Shown here: one piece after another, positions 10,045-18,736 of the stretch
Position numbering within the stretch: the first letter of the stretch is position 1
Layout of the letters: every line of letters begins with the position of its first letter
NCBI RefSeq assembly: GCF_002939475.1
Contig: NZ_PKFQ01000001.1
Coordinates: 2,046,001 to 2,110,000 of the forward strand
DNA: 64,000 bases
Direction: 5' to 3'
Source of the DNA: Streptomyces cinnamoneus
Lineage (GTDB): Bacteria > Actinomycetota > Actinomycetes > Streptomycetales > Streptomycetaceae
Translations under genes and position numbers: made by a program
Notes under the pieces: model-generated
Database searches by the model: none
The model's input: the letters and a program-made list of their open reading frames with translations, nothing else
What the model was told of the DNA's origin: nothing

Positions 10045-10235
10045 CCGAGACGGAGGCCCTCCTCGGCGGCCTTGTCGTTCTTCGCCTTGCGCACGTAGTA
10101 CCAGGCGATGTTGGACGAGACGCCGAGCAGCAGGATCCAGACGACGCCGAGCCAGCTGCCCCGCGCGAAGGAGACGACGGCCGCCGCGAGCGAGAGGGCG
10201 CAGACGGCGAGGGCATAGAGGGCGAGGCGGGGCAT
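10041..10235 (-). CDS. Small membrane protein, unknown function
   Basis: A 64-residue protein with two hydrophobic segments (LYALAVCALSLAAAVVSFA and WLGVVWILLLGVSSNIAWYYV) and a charged C-terminal tail. The ATG is preceded by AGGAG (ACAGGAGCC). Its stop overlaps the end of the convergent protease gene. It is probably a real conserved small gene, but no function is recognisable. Confidence 0.7.
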   Translation of the reverse strand: MPRLALYALAVCALSLAAAVVSFARGSWLGVVWILLLGVSSNIAWYYVRKAKNDKAAEEGLRLG

Positions 10236-10312
10236 GGGAGCGGCTCCTGTCCGGTGTCCGGGGGCGCATGTGCGTACGATCCCGGTCATTGTCCCCCATG
10301 CCCCCGCCGGGG

Positions 10313-11017
10313 CTACACGTCGGTGACGCGCAGACCCGCGTGCGCCTTGTAGCGCCGGTTCATGGAGATCAGGTTGGCGACCATCGACTCCACCTGGTGG
10401 GCGTTGCGCAGCCGGCCCGCGAAGACGCCGCGCATGCCGGGGATGCGGCCGGCCAGGGCCTGCACGACGTCGGTGTCGGCCCGCTTCTCGCCCAGCACCA
10501 TCACGTCGGTGTCGATCTCGGCGATCTCCGGGTCGGAGAGCAGCACGGCCGACAGGTGGTGGAAGGCGGCGGTGACGCGCGAGCCGGGCAGCAGGGCGGC
10601 GGCCTGCTCGGCGGCGCTGCCCTCCTCCGGTTTCAGCGCGTAGGCGCCCTGCTTGTCGAAGCCGAGCGGGTTGACGCAGTCGACGACGAGCTTGCCGGCG
10701 AGCTCCTCGCGCAGCGACCGGAGGGTCTCGGCGTGGCCGTCCCACGGCACGGCGACGATCACGATGTCGCTGCGCCGGGCGCACTCGGCGTTGTCGGCGC
10801 CCTCGACGCCCAGGCCCAGCTCGTCGGCCGCGGCCTGCGCGCGCCCGGCGGCCCGCGAGCCGATGATCACCCGCTGGCCGGCCTTGGCCAGCCGGTAGGC
10901 CAGGCCCCGGCCCTGGTCGCCCGTGCCACCGAGGACGCCGACCACCAGACCGGAAACGTCGGGAAGGTCCCAAGGGTCCTTCGCGGGGGCCTTCTTCGGC
11001 TCTTCAGAAGTAGTCAT
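10313..11017 (-). CDS. npdG: NADPH-dependent F420 reductase
   Basis: A 234-residue cytoplasmic oxidoreductase exchanging hydride between NADPH and coenzyme F420. The dinucleotide-binding loop is GVLGGTGDQGRGLA (about residues 28-41), typical of F420:NADPH oxidoreductases, followed by IIGSR, VIVAVPWDGH and LVVDCVNPL. The Lys/Pro-rich 20-residue N-terminal extension is common in actinobacteria. It stands alone, divergent from the gene at 11151, and would supply F420H2 to enzymes such as the luciferase-like oxidoreductase at 57716. Confidence 0.9.
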   Translation of the reverse strand: MTTSEEPKKAPAKDPWDLPDVSGLVVGVLGGTGDQGRGLAYRLAKAGQRVIIGSRAAGRAQAAADELGLGVEGADNAECARRSDIVIVAVPWDGHAETLRSLREELAGKLVVDCVNPLGFDKQGAYALKPEEGSAAEQAAALLPGSRVTAAFHHLSAVLLSDPEIAEIDTDVMVLGEKRADTDVVQALAGRIPGMRGVFAGRLRNAHQVESMVANLISMNRRYKAHAGLRVTDV

Positions 11018-11150
11018 GACAGCGATACTGTCACGCCCGTTTCCCCACCGGCGGGCCGGTGCGGCCAGCACGCCGGGGCCCCGGGCCCGAACGGGTGAGA
11101 AGGGGTGCAACTGCACGTTCGCACGCGGCCGTTGGGGCAGGATCCGGCGC

Positions 11151-11795
11151 ATGGACGCCGTACGGGTCGCAACGCTGCGAGACATGCTCGCCGGAACGGA
11201 GTGGCTGCAGGCCACCCGACGCTTCGCGGGGACGCTGCGGGCCTCCGTCGGGGCGCACGGCGGGGGGCTGCTGCTGGTGGGCACCAGGGAGTACGAGCCC
11301 TGGCACCTGGCCGCGCACCTGGAGGACGAGGCCGCCTGGGCCGGCCTGCCCGAGCTGACCCCCACGCTGGTGCGTCACCGGGTGCCGGCCGGCGCCCCGG
11401 CGCACCTGTCGGTGGGGCTCGGCCGGCTGGAGGCGGCGCGGCGGGGGGAGACGCTGCTGGTCGTGGCCGCGGGGCGGCCCGGCGAGGGGCTGCTGGAGCG
11501 GGTGCACGACGCCCGGCGCGGCGGGGCGACCGTCCTCGCCCTGGAGGGCGCCCCGGCCAGGGACGCGCCGGGGCCCGGCCCCGGGGACACCACCGCGCAC
11601 GCGGAGATGCTCGCGCTCGCCCACGACGCGCTCAGCGTGCCGGACTCCGCGGCGCTCGACCTCGACACCGTGCAGCACCTCGTCAGCGCCGCGGCCGGGG
11701 AGAACGGCCTGCCGTCCCCGCGCGGCCGCCGCTTCCGCGACCGGCTGTCCCGGCTCGCGGACCAGCTGACGGCACCGCCGCCGCAGCGCTGGTGA
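11151..11795 (+). CDS. Uncharacterised actinobacterial protein
   Basis: A 214-residue soluble protein with no recognised domain. Codon use matches the neighbours and the reading frame is clean, supporting a real gene. The central part (HVSVG-like strands, LLVVAAGRPGEGLLERVHDARRGGATVLALEG) alternates strand and helix like a Rossmann fold of the SIS or NAD-binding type, but no catalytic motif is visible. The start ATG lacks a strong ribosome-binding site. It precedes the MFS exporter by about 70 bp and may be co-transcribed. Confidence 0.65.
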   Translation: MDAVRVATLRDMLAGTEWLQATRRFAGTLRASVGAHGGGLLLVGTREYEPWHLAAHLEDEAAWAGLPELTPTLVRHRVPAGAPAHLSVGLGRLEAARRGETLLVVAAGRPGEGLLERVHDARRGGATVLALEGAPARDAPGPGPGDTTAHAEMLALAHDALSVPDSAALDLDTVQHLVSAAAGENGLPSPRGRRFRDRLSRLADQLTAPPPQRW

Positions 11796-11868
11796 GGGGC
11801 GGCCGGCGGGCCCGGCGCCCCGATATTCGTTTGCCCCACCGCACCCCCGCAGCGGACCATGTTTCCCC

Positions 11869-13185
11869 GTGACCGAGCCCCATCCCCCTTCCCCCGGCCC
11901 CGTCCGCCGCCTCAAAGCCCTGCTCCCGGACCTGTCCCCGTGGCGTTCCTCGCCCGACTTCCGCCGGATGTGGCTCGCGGGCTTCGTCACGGTCTTCGGC
12001 AGCTTCCTGACCTTCGTCGCCGTGCCCTTGCAGCTCAAGGAGCTGACGGGTTCGGCGCTGGCGGTCGGTGCGATCGGCGCGGTCGAGCTCGTCCCTCTGA
12101 TCGTCTTCGGTCTCTACGGCGGCGCCCTCGCCGACGCCCTCGACCGCCGCAAGCTGATCCTGTGGACCGAGGCGGGACTGGGCGTCCTGAGCGGCCTGCT
12201 GCTGCTCAACACCCTGCTCCCGCACCCGATGGTCTGGCCGCTGTACTTGGTCGCCGCCCTGGTCAGCGCGTTGACGGGGCTCCAGCGCCCGGCGCTGCAC
12301 GCCATCGTGCCCCGCATCGTGCCGCATGAGCAGCTGCCCGCCGCCATCGCGCTGAACTCCCTGCGCTGGCAGGCGGGCGCCATCATCGGCCCGTCCCTGG
12401 CCGGCGTGGTCATCGCCTTCGCGGGGCTGCCGCTGGCGTATCTCCTGGACATCGTCTCGTACGCGCTGTCCCTGGCCTTGGTGGTGGGCCTCGCCCCCTC
12501 CCCCGCCTCGAAGGACGCCGAGAAGCCGTCGCTGCGCGGCATCCTGGACGGCGCCCGCTACGCGTGGAGCCGCAAGGAGTTGCTGGGGACGTACGCCGTG
12601 GACCTGGCGGCGATGTTCTTCGCCTACCCCACCGCGATCTTCCCGTTCCTGGCCGACGACCTGGGCGCGCCCTGGGCGCTGGGCCTGCTCTACGGCGCCG
12701 GGGCGGTCGGCTCGCTGGCGGTGACGCTGACCAGCGGCTGGATCGCACGGGTCCACCGCCACGGCCGGATGGTGGCCGGCGCCGCGCTGGGCTGGGGCCT
12801 GGCCATGGCCGTGGCGGGCTGGCTGCACAACCTCTGGCTGGTGCTGCTGTTCCTGGCCGCGGCCGGCGCCTGCGACACGGTGAGCGGCCTCTTCCGTTCG
12901 GCGATCTGGGACCAGACGATCCCCGACGAGCTGCGCGGCCGCCTGGCCGGCATCGAGATGCTGTCGTACTCGGTGGGCCCGCAGCTGGGCCAGGTCCGCG
13001 CCGGCGGCATGGCCTCGCTGACGAACGTCCGCACGTCGGTGTGGGCGGGCGGCCTGGCCTGCGTGGCCTCGGTGGGCCTGCTGGCGGTGTCGCTGCCGAA
13101 GCTGATGGCGTACGACCAGCGCACGGACGAGCACGCGGTGCGGATGCGGGAACGGAAGGCCGCGGAGGTGACCGAGGCGGCTTAG
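11869..13185 (+). CDS. MFS transporter, EntS/enterobactin-exporter-like
   Basis: A 438-residue, roughly 12-segment permease. The loop [19 protein letters not shown] matches motif A of the drug-export MFS subgroup that includes EntS/MefA. The N-terminal tail has [20 protein letters not shown], characteristic of this subgroup, which often exports siderophores or macrolides. The substrate is unknown. The GTG start at 11869 is the first one giving the conserved N terminus. The gene is closed by the strong hairpin at 13229-13294. Confidence 0.85.
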   Translation: MTEPHPPSPGPVRRLKALLPDLSPWRSSPDFRRMWLAGFVTVFGSFLTFVAVPLQLKELTGSALAVGAIGAVELVPLIVFGLYGGALADALDRRKLILWTEAGLGVLSGLLLLNTLLPHPMVWPLYLVAALVSALTGLQRPALHAIVPRIVPHEQLPAAIALNSLRWQAGAIIGPSLAGVVIAFAGLPLAYLLDIVSYALSLALVVGLAPSPASKDAEKPSLRGILDGARYAWSRKELLGTYAVDLAAMFFAYPTAIFPFLADDLGAPWALGLLYGAGAVGSLAVTLTSGWIARVHRHGRMVAGAALGWGLAMAVAGWLHNLWLVLLFLAAAGACDTVSGLFRSAIWDQTIPDELRGRLAGIEMLSYSVGPQLGQVRAGGMASLTNVRTSVWAGGLACVASVGLLAVSLPKLMAYDQRTDEHAVRMRERKAAEVTEAA

Positions 13186-13228
13186 CGGAACTGGCCGAGT
13201 CGGCTTGGGGGGCATCCTCCTCCCGGCC

Positions 13229-13294
13229 GGTCCGGCGCCGCCGGGCACCTCGCGGTGGGCGGACCCCCACCGAGGCGCCCGGCGGCGCCGGACC
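13229..13294. terminator. Long bidirectional hairpin terminator
   Basis: Perfect 18-bp arms (13229-13246 and 13277-13294) enclose a 30-nt loop. The loop itself folds further by CGGTGGG/CCCACCG pairing. It sits exactly between the convergent MFS gene and the small gene ending at 13298, so it can terminate both transcripts. No T-tract follows. Confidence 0.8.
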
Positions 13295-13297
13295 GCC

Positions 13298-13528
13298 TCA
13301 GTCGGCGGTCTTGCCGCCCTCGCCCTCGTCGCGCCAGCGCGGATCGTTGCGCCACTCCTCGTCGCGCTCACGCGCCGTCTCCATCGCGTGGGCCGCCTCC
13401 TCACGGGTCCCGTAGGGCCCCATGCGGTCGGCGGCCCGGCATTCCGGCCCCTCCTCGACCGTGCCGTGCTTGAGGCAGTAGTACCACTCGCCGGCCCTGC
13501 CGGCCGGGCGCCTCTTGAACAGTGCCAT
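13298..13528 (-). CDS. Small conserved hypothetical protein
   Basis: A 76-residue hydrophilic protein. The order is a basic start ([10 protein letters not shown]), [46 protein letters not shown], then an acidic end; a single motif of this kind recurs in actinobacteria beside map. The [13 protein letters not shown] segment resembles the SPOR-like strand-helix pattern seen in small actinobacterial proteins, but with one repeat only. It is divergent from methionine aminopeptidase. GGAGAC lies upstream of the ATG. Confidence 0.75.
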   Translation of the reverse strand: MALFKRRPAGRAGEWYYCLKHGTVEEGPECRAADRMGPYGTREEAAHAMETARERDEEWRNDPRWRDEGEGGKTAD

Positions 13529-13594
13529 CACCGTCTCCTCACGCCGTGCTCTCGCCCACATGCTCCCCGATGGGCCCTGACTACACTCGCTGAC

Positions 13595-14452
13595 ATGTCT
13601 GGCCAGTCGCTTCTTGTTCCGGGGACCCTCTCCCCCGCCCGCCCCGTCCCCTCCTCCATCGCGCGCCCCGAGTACGTCGGCAAGCCCGCGCCCACCCCGT
13701 ACGACGGGCCCGAGGTGCAGGACGCCGAAACGATCGAGCGGATGCGGATCGCGGGCGGCATCGCCGCCCGCGCCATGGCGGAGGCCGCCAAGCACATCGC
13801 CCCGGGCGTGACGACGGACGAGCTGGACCGCGTCGCGCACGAGTACATGTGCGACCACGGCGCCTACCCCTCGACGCTCGGCTACCGCGGCTTCCCCAAG
13901 TCGCTGTGCGCCTCGGTCAACGAGGTCATCTGCCACGGCATCCCGGACTCGACCGTGCTGCGCGACGGCGACATCGTGAACCTCGACGTGACGGCCTACA
14001 TCGGCGGGGTGCACGGCGACAACAACGCCACCTACCTCTGCGGCGAGGTGGACGAGGAGTCGCGCCTGCTGGTGGAGCGGACGCGCGAGGCGCTGAACCG
14101 GGCCATCAAGGCGGTCAAGCCCGGCCGCCGGGTCAACGTCATCGGGCGGGTCATCGAGTCGTACGCCAAGCGCTTCGGCTACGGCGTCGTCCGCGACTTC
14201 ACCGGCCACGGCATCAACTCCTCCTTCCACTCCGGCCTGATCGTCCCGCACTACGACAGCCCGTACCACGACACGCTCATCGAGCCGGGCATGACGTTCA
14301 CGATCGAGCCGATGCTCACGCTGGGCACCCACGACTACGACATGTGGGAGGACGGCTGGACGGTCGTGACGAAGGACCGCAAGCGGACGGCGCAGTTCGA
14401 ACACACGCTGGTCGTGACGGACACGGGCGCGGAGATCCTCACGCTCCCGTAG
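13595..14452 (+). CDS. map: Type I methionine aminopeptidase
   Basis: A 285-residue cytoplasmic dimetal enzyme that removes the initiator methionine from nascent proteins. Visible motifs are [19 protein letters not shown] (substrate His), [24 protein letters not shown] (two metal-binding Asp), [12 protein letters not shown] (metal His), MTFTIEPML (Glu) and [10 protein letters not shown] (Glu). The N-terminal extension of about 40 residues is common in actinobacterial MAP. No Shine-Dalgarno sequence is present; TACACT (13582-13587) lies 7 nt before the ATG, which suggests a leaderless transcript. Confidence 0.97.
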   Translation: MSGQSLLVPGTLSPARPVPSSIARPEYVGKPAPTPYDGPEVQDAETIERMRIAGGIAARAMAEAAKHIAPGVTTDELDRVAHEYMCDHGAYPSTLGYRGFPKSLCASVNEVICHGIPDSTVLRDGDIVNLDVTAYIGGVHGDNNATYLCGEVDEESRLLVERTREALNRAIKAVKPGRRVNVIGRVIESYAKRFGYGVVRDFTGHGINSSFHSGLIVPHYDSPYHDTLIEPGMTFTIEPMLTLGTHDYDMWEDGWTVVTKDRKRTAQFEHTLVVTDTGAEILTLP

Positions 14453-14516
14453 GCCCTGCGGGGCGCGGGGACGGGCGCTAGGGTCTTTTTACCGACGTCC
14501 AGTCGGGAAGCGATTG

Positions 14517-14534
14517 ACTTAGGTGAACCTAAGT
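14517..14534. promoter_or_regulatory. Palindromic iron-box-like operator before heme oxygenase
   Basis: ACTTAGGT-GA-ACCTAAGT has perfect 8-bp arms. The half-sites TTAGGT and ACCTAA are those of the DmdR/IdeR/DtxR iron box, but they are separated by 2 bp instead of 7. Position between promoter and start fits repression by iron. Because it covers the GTG at 14533, that GTG is unlikely to be the start. Confidence 0.65.
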
Positions 14535-14580
14535 GGAGAGGATGAGGCTTTCCCGTCCCCCCGGCTTCCGGAGGTCCTCC

Positions 14581-15243
14581 TTGGACGCGTCCGCCCCGGC
14601 TCCGTTCTCCACGCTGATCCGCACGGCCTCCCACGAGCAGCACGCGGAGGCCGAGAACTCGTCGTTCATGAGCGACATGCTCGGCGGGCGACTGGGTGTG
14701 GCGGCCTACCGCCGCTACACCGAGCAGCTCTGGTTCGTCTACCGCGCCTTGGAGTCGGCCTCCGGGGCCCTGGCCGCCGACCCCGTCGCCGGCCCCTTCA
14801 TACGCCCCGAGCTGGCGCGCACCCCCCAGCTCGCGCGCGACCTGGCCCACCTCGGCGGCCCCCGCTGGGACGCGGGCCTGGAGCCGCTGCCCGCGACCGC
14901 GACCTACGCGGCCCGGATCGCGGAGTGCGCCCGCACCTGGCCCGCCGGCTACGTCGCCCACCACTACACCCGCTACCTCGGCGACCTCTCCGGCGGTCAG
15001 ATCATCCGGGGCACCGCGGAGAGGACCTGGGGCTTCGCCCGCAAGGGCGACGGCGTGCGCTTCTACGTCTTCGAGCGGATCGGCAACCCCGCAGCCTTCA
15101 AGCGCGAGTACCGGGCACTGCTGGACGCGCTGCCGGTGGACGAGCTGGAGAAGCAGCGGGTGGTCGAGGAGTGCAGGCGCGCCTTCGCGCTGAACACCGC
15201 GGTCTTCCACGAACTGGGGCGGCAGTTCCCGCTCAGCGCCTGA
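14581..15243 (+). CDS. Heme oxygenase (biliverdin-producing), HmuO type
   Basis: A 220-residue cytoplasmic enzyme that opens heme to biliverdin, CO and ferrous iron. The proximal heme ligand is His21 in the TASHEQHAEAE stretch. The distal-helix motif is HHYTRYLGDLSGGQ. TTG 14581 is preferred because GGAGGT (14570-14575) lies 5 nt upstream and the resulting length matches corynebacterial HmuO; the ATG at 14542 or GTG at 14533 would add about 15 atypical residues. The palindromic iron box upstream suggests induction under iron starvation. It converges on the HtaA-like heme protein, so the pair probably captures heme and releases its iron. Confidence 0.9.
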   Translation: MDASAPAPFSTLIRTASHEQHAEAENSSFMSDMLGGRLGVAAYRRYTEQLWFVYRALESASGALAADPVAGPFIRPELARTPQLARDLAHLGGPRWDAGLEPLPATATYAARIAECARTWPAGYVAHHYTRYLGDLSGGQIIRGTAERTWGFARKGDGVRFYVFERIGNPAAFKREYRALLDALPVDELEKQRVVEECRRAFALNTAVFHELGRQFPLSA

Positions 15244-15258
15244 CGGACGGCGGACAGG

Positions 15259-15295
15259 CCCGCGCCCGCCGGTGAGCCGTACCGGCGGGCGCGGG
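15259..15295. terminator. Bidirectional hairpin terminator
   Basis: Perfect 15-bp arms (15259-15273 and 15281-15295) with a 7-nt loop GAGCCGT lie between the convergent heme oxygenase and HtaA-like genes. Confidence 0.85.
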
Positions 15296-15311
15296 GGTCG
15301 CGGGGAGGGGG

Positions 15312-16964
15312 TCAGTCGCGGGCGCGGCGCCGGCGGGCGCCGTAGACCGCGGTGCCGCCCGCCGCCATGAGGGCCGCCGCGGTGCCCAGGAGCGGGCCGG
15401 TGGGCGTGGTGGCGCCCGTCGCCGCGAGGGTGGCGTCGCCGCCCGAGCCGGTGCCGGAGGCCGGACCGGTGGTGCCCGTACCGGTGTCCGCGCTGCCGCC
15501 GGTGTCCGTGCTGGTCGTCGTGGTGGTGGTCGTGCCGGTGCCGGAGGTGCCCGAGCCGTCGGGCAGCTTGACCTTCTCGTCCACGGTGAGGGCGAGGGAC
15601 ACCGGGTCGAGAGCCGCCTTCTCCTTGTAGGACGCCTTCCCCTGCTGGGTGAGCAGCTCCGCGCCCTCCTTGGTCAGCGTCGCCGGAACGGCCGAGAGGG
15701 ACACGAGGCCGTCCTTCGCCTTCAGGGCGTCGGCCGTGCCCAGTGCCAGCTCCGCGAGCGGCATGTCCTGAACCTTCGTGGTGGTGCCGGTGGCCTTGTT
15801 CTTGGTGGCGACGTCCGCGGTGATCTTGCCGCTGACGCCCGCCGCCTGCACCTTGAAGTTGCCGAAGCGCAGGTCCAGCTCGCCGTCCCGGCCGGTGAAG
15901 AGCAGCTGGCCGCTGAAGGTGACGTCGGAGAGCGAGGGCCTGGCCGCGTCGTACGTGCCGGTGCCCTTGGTGAAGCGGTAGCCGTCGCCGGACTTCACGG
16001 CGTCGCCGGAGAGTTCGGCCTTGCCCTTGGCGGGGCCGGTGACGTAGTCGCGGAAGGACTTCAGGAGGCCCCAGTCCAGGCGGCCGTCGTAGACCTTGCC
16101 CGAGGCGGTCGTGCCCGTCGGCGTGCCGTTGTTCTTCTGCTGCGTGGTGTCGCCCGTGGGCTGCGTGGTGCCGCCTGCCGGCTGGGGCGTGGTGCCCGTG
16201 GGCTGGGTGACACCTCCCGTGGGCCGGGTGGCGCCGCCCTTCGACGGGTCGCCGGCGCTGCCCTCGGGGTGCGCGGGGTCGGCCGGCCGCTGCTGCTGTC
16301 CGTTCGGCGCCGCTGGCAGGGCGAGGGTGACCGGATCGATCTCGGCCCCCTGCCGCAGGGGCGTGCCGTCGTACGACAGGACTTCCGCGCCCTTGCCGGT
16401 CAGCTTCGCGGGTATGCCGGCGTAGACGCGCGCGCCGCCCTCGCCGGGCTTCGGGGTGAGCCCCGCGAGGTCGACCGAGGCGAGGGCCACGTCGTCCTGG
16501 AGCCTGCCGTCCGCGGTGGTGACGTCGGCGGTGATGCTGCCGGCCGTGCCGCCCTTGGGGTCGGCCACGAACTTCACGTCGGTGAACGTGAGGTCGAACT
16601 GCCACTTCCCGGCGTCCACGGGGCGCGCGAGGAAGCGCACGCTGCCCTTGAACGTGGTCGTGGCCGGGTACGCGGCGGCGGGCGCGCCGGTGCCGCCGGG
16701 GAACGTCAGGGCGCCGTTGCCGTCGGCCTGCCGCACACCGTCCCCGGCCTCGATCCTGCCCTGTCCGACGCCGGCCACGTACTCACGGAACGCCTTGGAG
16801 ACCCCCCATTCCAAGGTGGCGTCCTTCAGCGCGGCGCCGGACGGCGGCCCGTCGGTCTGCGCCCCGGCCACGGCCGCGTGCGCGGGAACGGTCAGCGCGG
16901 CGGCACCGAGGGCAGTCGCCGTGGCCAGCGCGGTCAGCGCGGCACGACGTGCGGTGACGGTCAT
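15312..16964 (-). CDS. HtaA-domain heme-binding protein, sortase-anchored
   Basis: A 550-residue secreted protein with a signal peptide (residues 1-31, cleavage near AHA). Two HtaA domains follow (about 46-216 and 291-465), each opening with LxWG-(V/L)xK(A/S)FR(E/D)YV and closing with an LDPVxLAL-type strand. A Thr/Pro linker with TQPTG-like repeats (217-290) separates them. The C terminus has LAATG (513-517), a hydrophobic segment and a basic RRRRARD tail. LAxTG is the recognition motif of Streptomyces class E sortases, so it should be linked to peptidoglycan. HtaA domains bind heme in corynebacteria. No sortase or HmuTUV importer lies beside it. GGAGAT precedes the ATG. Confidence 0.9.
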   Translation of the reverse strand: MTVTARRAALTALATATALGAAALTVPAHAAVAGAQTDGPPSGAALKDATLEWGVSKAFREYVAGVGQGRIEAGDGVRQADGNGALTFPGGTGAPAAAYPATTTFKGSVRFLARPVDAGKWQFDLTFTDVKFVADPKGGTAGSITADVTTADGRLQDDVALASVDLAGLTPKPGEGGARVYAGIPAKLTGKGAEVLSYDGTPLRQGAEIDPVTLALPAAPNGQQQRPADPAHPEGSAGDPSKGGATRPTGGVTQPTGTTPQPAGGTTQPTGDTTQQKNNGTPTGTTASGKVYDGRLDWGLLKSFRDYVTGPAKGKAELSGDAVKSGDGYRFTKGTGTYDAARPSLSDVTFSGQLLFTGRDGELDLRFGNFKVQAAGVSGKITADVATKNKATGTTTKVQDMPLAELALGTADALKAKDGLVSLSAVPATLTKEGAELLTQQGKASYKEKAALDPVSLALTVDEKVKLPDGSGTSGTGTTTTTTTSTDTGGSADTGTGTTGPASGTGSGGDATLAATGATTPTGPLLGTAAALMAAGGTAVYGARRRRARD

Positions 16965-17512
16965 CTTCCATATCTCCTAGTGGGGCTTGAGGTGAATGAG
17001 GTGAACACGCTGCCCATCTCAGCAGTGCGGCGCGGGCCGGGGAAGAGCCGCGTCGGTCGAGCCCGGTGAGGGGTGCGTCACGGCCGACGCGGCGTCAGAT
17101 CGCAATGACCGTAGGCGAAATCGCAAGCGGAATGGAAAACGGAATCGGAATCGCACAATCCGCCAGGCCCGCTCACCCCGTGAAGACGCGCGGGGGCGGA
17201 GGATGCCGCACCCGGATCGGGAAGACCGTGGAGCGCGTACGGCGGCGACCGCCGGGATGGCCGGATCCGCCCCCCGCCCGCGCGCCCCGCCGCCCCGGCC
17301 GGCGGAACCCCGGCACGGGCGGGCCCGTATCGGGGGCCGTCGGCGCGGCGTTGTCGGGCCGTGTCCATTCCCGGACCCCGAATGCGAGGGAGCCTCTCCA
17401 CGGAGAGGCGCGCCGTGGGACACGTGATGCCTCTGGGGCCGTACTGGAAGAAATTTTGCCTCGTGAGAGCAGAATCACGCACCGATCGGGGAACAGGGTA
17501 GGCAAGCCTCAG
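16965..17512. other. Gene-free region upstream of the htaA and efe genes
   Basis: No convincing coding frame. On the HtaA side there are tandem AGGTGA half-sites (16990-16995 and 16999-17004, 9-bp period), possibly degenerate iron-box halves. Around 17100-17160 the DNA is unusually A-rich for the window, with repeated GGAAT/AATCGCA words. A hairpin GCCTCTCC-AC-GGAGAGGC lies at 17392-17409. The stretch just before 17513 (AGGCAAGCCT, 17500-17509) is a further small palindrome beside the iron box. Confidence 0.55.
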
Positions 17513-17531
17513 ATAAGTTAGGGCGACCTTA
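17513..17531. promoter_or_regulatory. Iron box upstream of efeO
   Basis: ATAAGTTAGGGCGACCTTA matches about 13 of 19 positions of the DmdR/IdeR consensus TTAGGTTAGGCTAACCTAA, with the outer AGG and CCT half-sites kept. It lies 61 bp before efeO. Iron-dependent repression of the efe operon is expected. Confidence 0.7.
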
Positions 17532-17591
17532 TTCGGCCGGTGCTTTTTGGCCATGTCCTGTTCCGCCCTATCCGAGAGCCTGGGAGCCCCC

Positions 17592-18725
17592 ATGCGAGTC
17601 CTCCGCTCCTCCGCCGTCACCGCCGTCGCGGCGGCCGCGGCTCTGACCGTCGTGTCCGGTTGTGCCGAGAAGTCGGACGGCAAGGGATCGGACGCGATCA
17701 AGGTCGCCGCCTCCGACGACAAGTGCGAGGTCTCGAAGACCACGTTCCCCTCGGGTCACGTGAAGATCGCCGTGGAGAACAAGGGCTCCAAGGTCACCGA
17801 GGTGTACGTCTACGGCGAGGGCGACCGGATCGTCACGGAGCGGGAGAACATAGGCCCGGGCACCAAGACCGAGATCACCGCCACCATCAAGGCCGGTTCC
17901 TACGAGATCGCCTGCAAGCCCGGAATGAAGGGCGACGGCATCCGGCAGAAGATCACCGTGACCGGTGGTGGCGGCGCCGCGAAGAAGACGGACCCGGAGC
18001 TGGACAAGGCCGTCGCCGCATACCGCGCCTACGTGCAGCAGCAGGCCGACGAGACCGTCTCGGCCGCCCAGAAGTTCGCCGACGCCGTCAAGAACGGCGA
18101 CCTGGAGGAGGCGCAGAAGAACTACGCCCTCTCCCGCGTCGGCTGGGAGCGCACCGAGCCGGTGGCGGAGTCCTTCGGCGACATCGACCCGAAGGTCGAC
18201 GTCCGCGAGGACGGCCTGGAGAAGGACCAGCAGTGGACCGGCTGGCACAAGCTCGAGAAGTCGCTGTGGGAGACCAAGCAGATCGGCGACGACGACAAGA
18301 AGCTCGCCGACCAGCTGATGACGGACCTCAAGGACTGGCAGAAGCGCGTCGGCACCGCCGAGATCACCCCGACCAGCATGGCCAACGGCGCCAAGGAGCT
18401 GCTCGACGAGGTGGCCACCCGCAAGGTGACCGGTGAGGAGGAGCGCTACAGCCACACCGACCTGACCGACTTCCAGGCCAACGTCGAGGGCGCCGAGAAG
18501 GCCTACGAGCTGCTGAAGCCCGTCGCCGCCAAGAACGACGCCGCGCTCGCCAAGGAACTCGACACCCAGTTCGCGAACCTGAAGAAGCTGCTCGGCGACT
18601 ACCGCGACGGCGACGGCTTCAAGTCGTACGACGCGGTCGGCAAGGACGACCGCAAGAAGCTCTCGGACGCGGTCAACGCCCTGTCCGAGCCGCTGTCCAA
18701 GCTCGCCGGCGCCGTCGCCAAGTAA
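17592..18725 (+). CDS. efeO: Iron uptake lipoprotein EfeO
   Basis: A 377-residue lipoprotein with lipobox VVSGC (Cys about 23). An N-terminal cupredoxin-like domain (about 35-118) is followed by the M75/imelysin-type helical domain (about 125-377), as in full-length EfeO of E. coli (about 375 residues). EfeO is the extracytoplasmic iron-binding partner of EfeU and EfeB. ATG 17592 is used because it gives a proper signal peptide; the frame opens earlier at 17547 without one. It is the first gene of efeO-efeB-efeU, behind an iron box. Confidence 0.93.
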   Translation: MRVLRSSAVTAVAAAAALTVVSGCAEKSDGKGSDAIKVAASDDKCEVSKTTFPSGHVKIAVENKGSKVTEVYVYGEGDRIVTERENIGPGTKTEITATIKAGSYEIACKPGMKGDGIRQKITVTGGGGAAKKTDPELDKAVAAYRAYVQQQADETVSAAQKFADAVKNGDLEEAQKNYALSRVGWERTEPVAESFGDIDPKVDVREDGLEKDQQWTGWHKLEKSLWETKQIGDDDKKLADQLMTDLKDWQKRVGTAEITPTSMANGAKELLDEVATRKVTGEEERYSHTDLTDFQANVEGAEKAYELLKPVAAKNDAALAKELDTQFANLKKLLGDYRDGDGFKSYDAVGKDDRKKLSDAVNALSEPLSKLAGAVAK

Positions 18726-18736
18726 GGGTTCGGACG

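Noticed and set aside
16985..17010. Tandem AGGTGA motifs as an iron box for the HtaA-like gene
   Set aside because: They are direct, not inverted, repeats and match only half of the consensus; noted but not called as an operator.
17066..17521. Open frame in the gap before efeO
   Set aside because: Arg/Pro-rich, no ribosome-binding site, no similarity to known families and overlapping the iron box.
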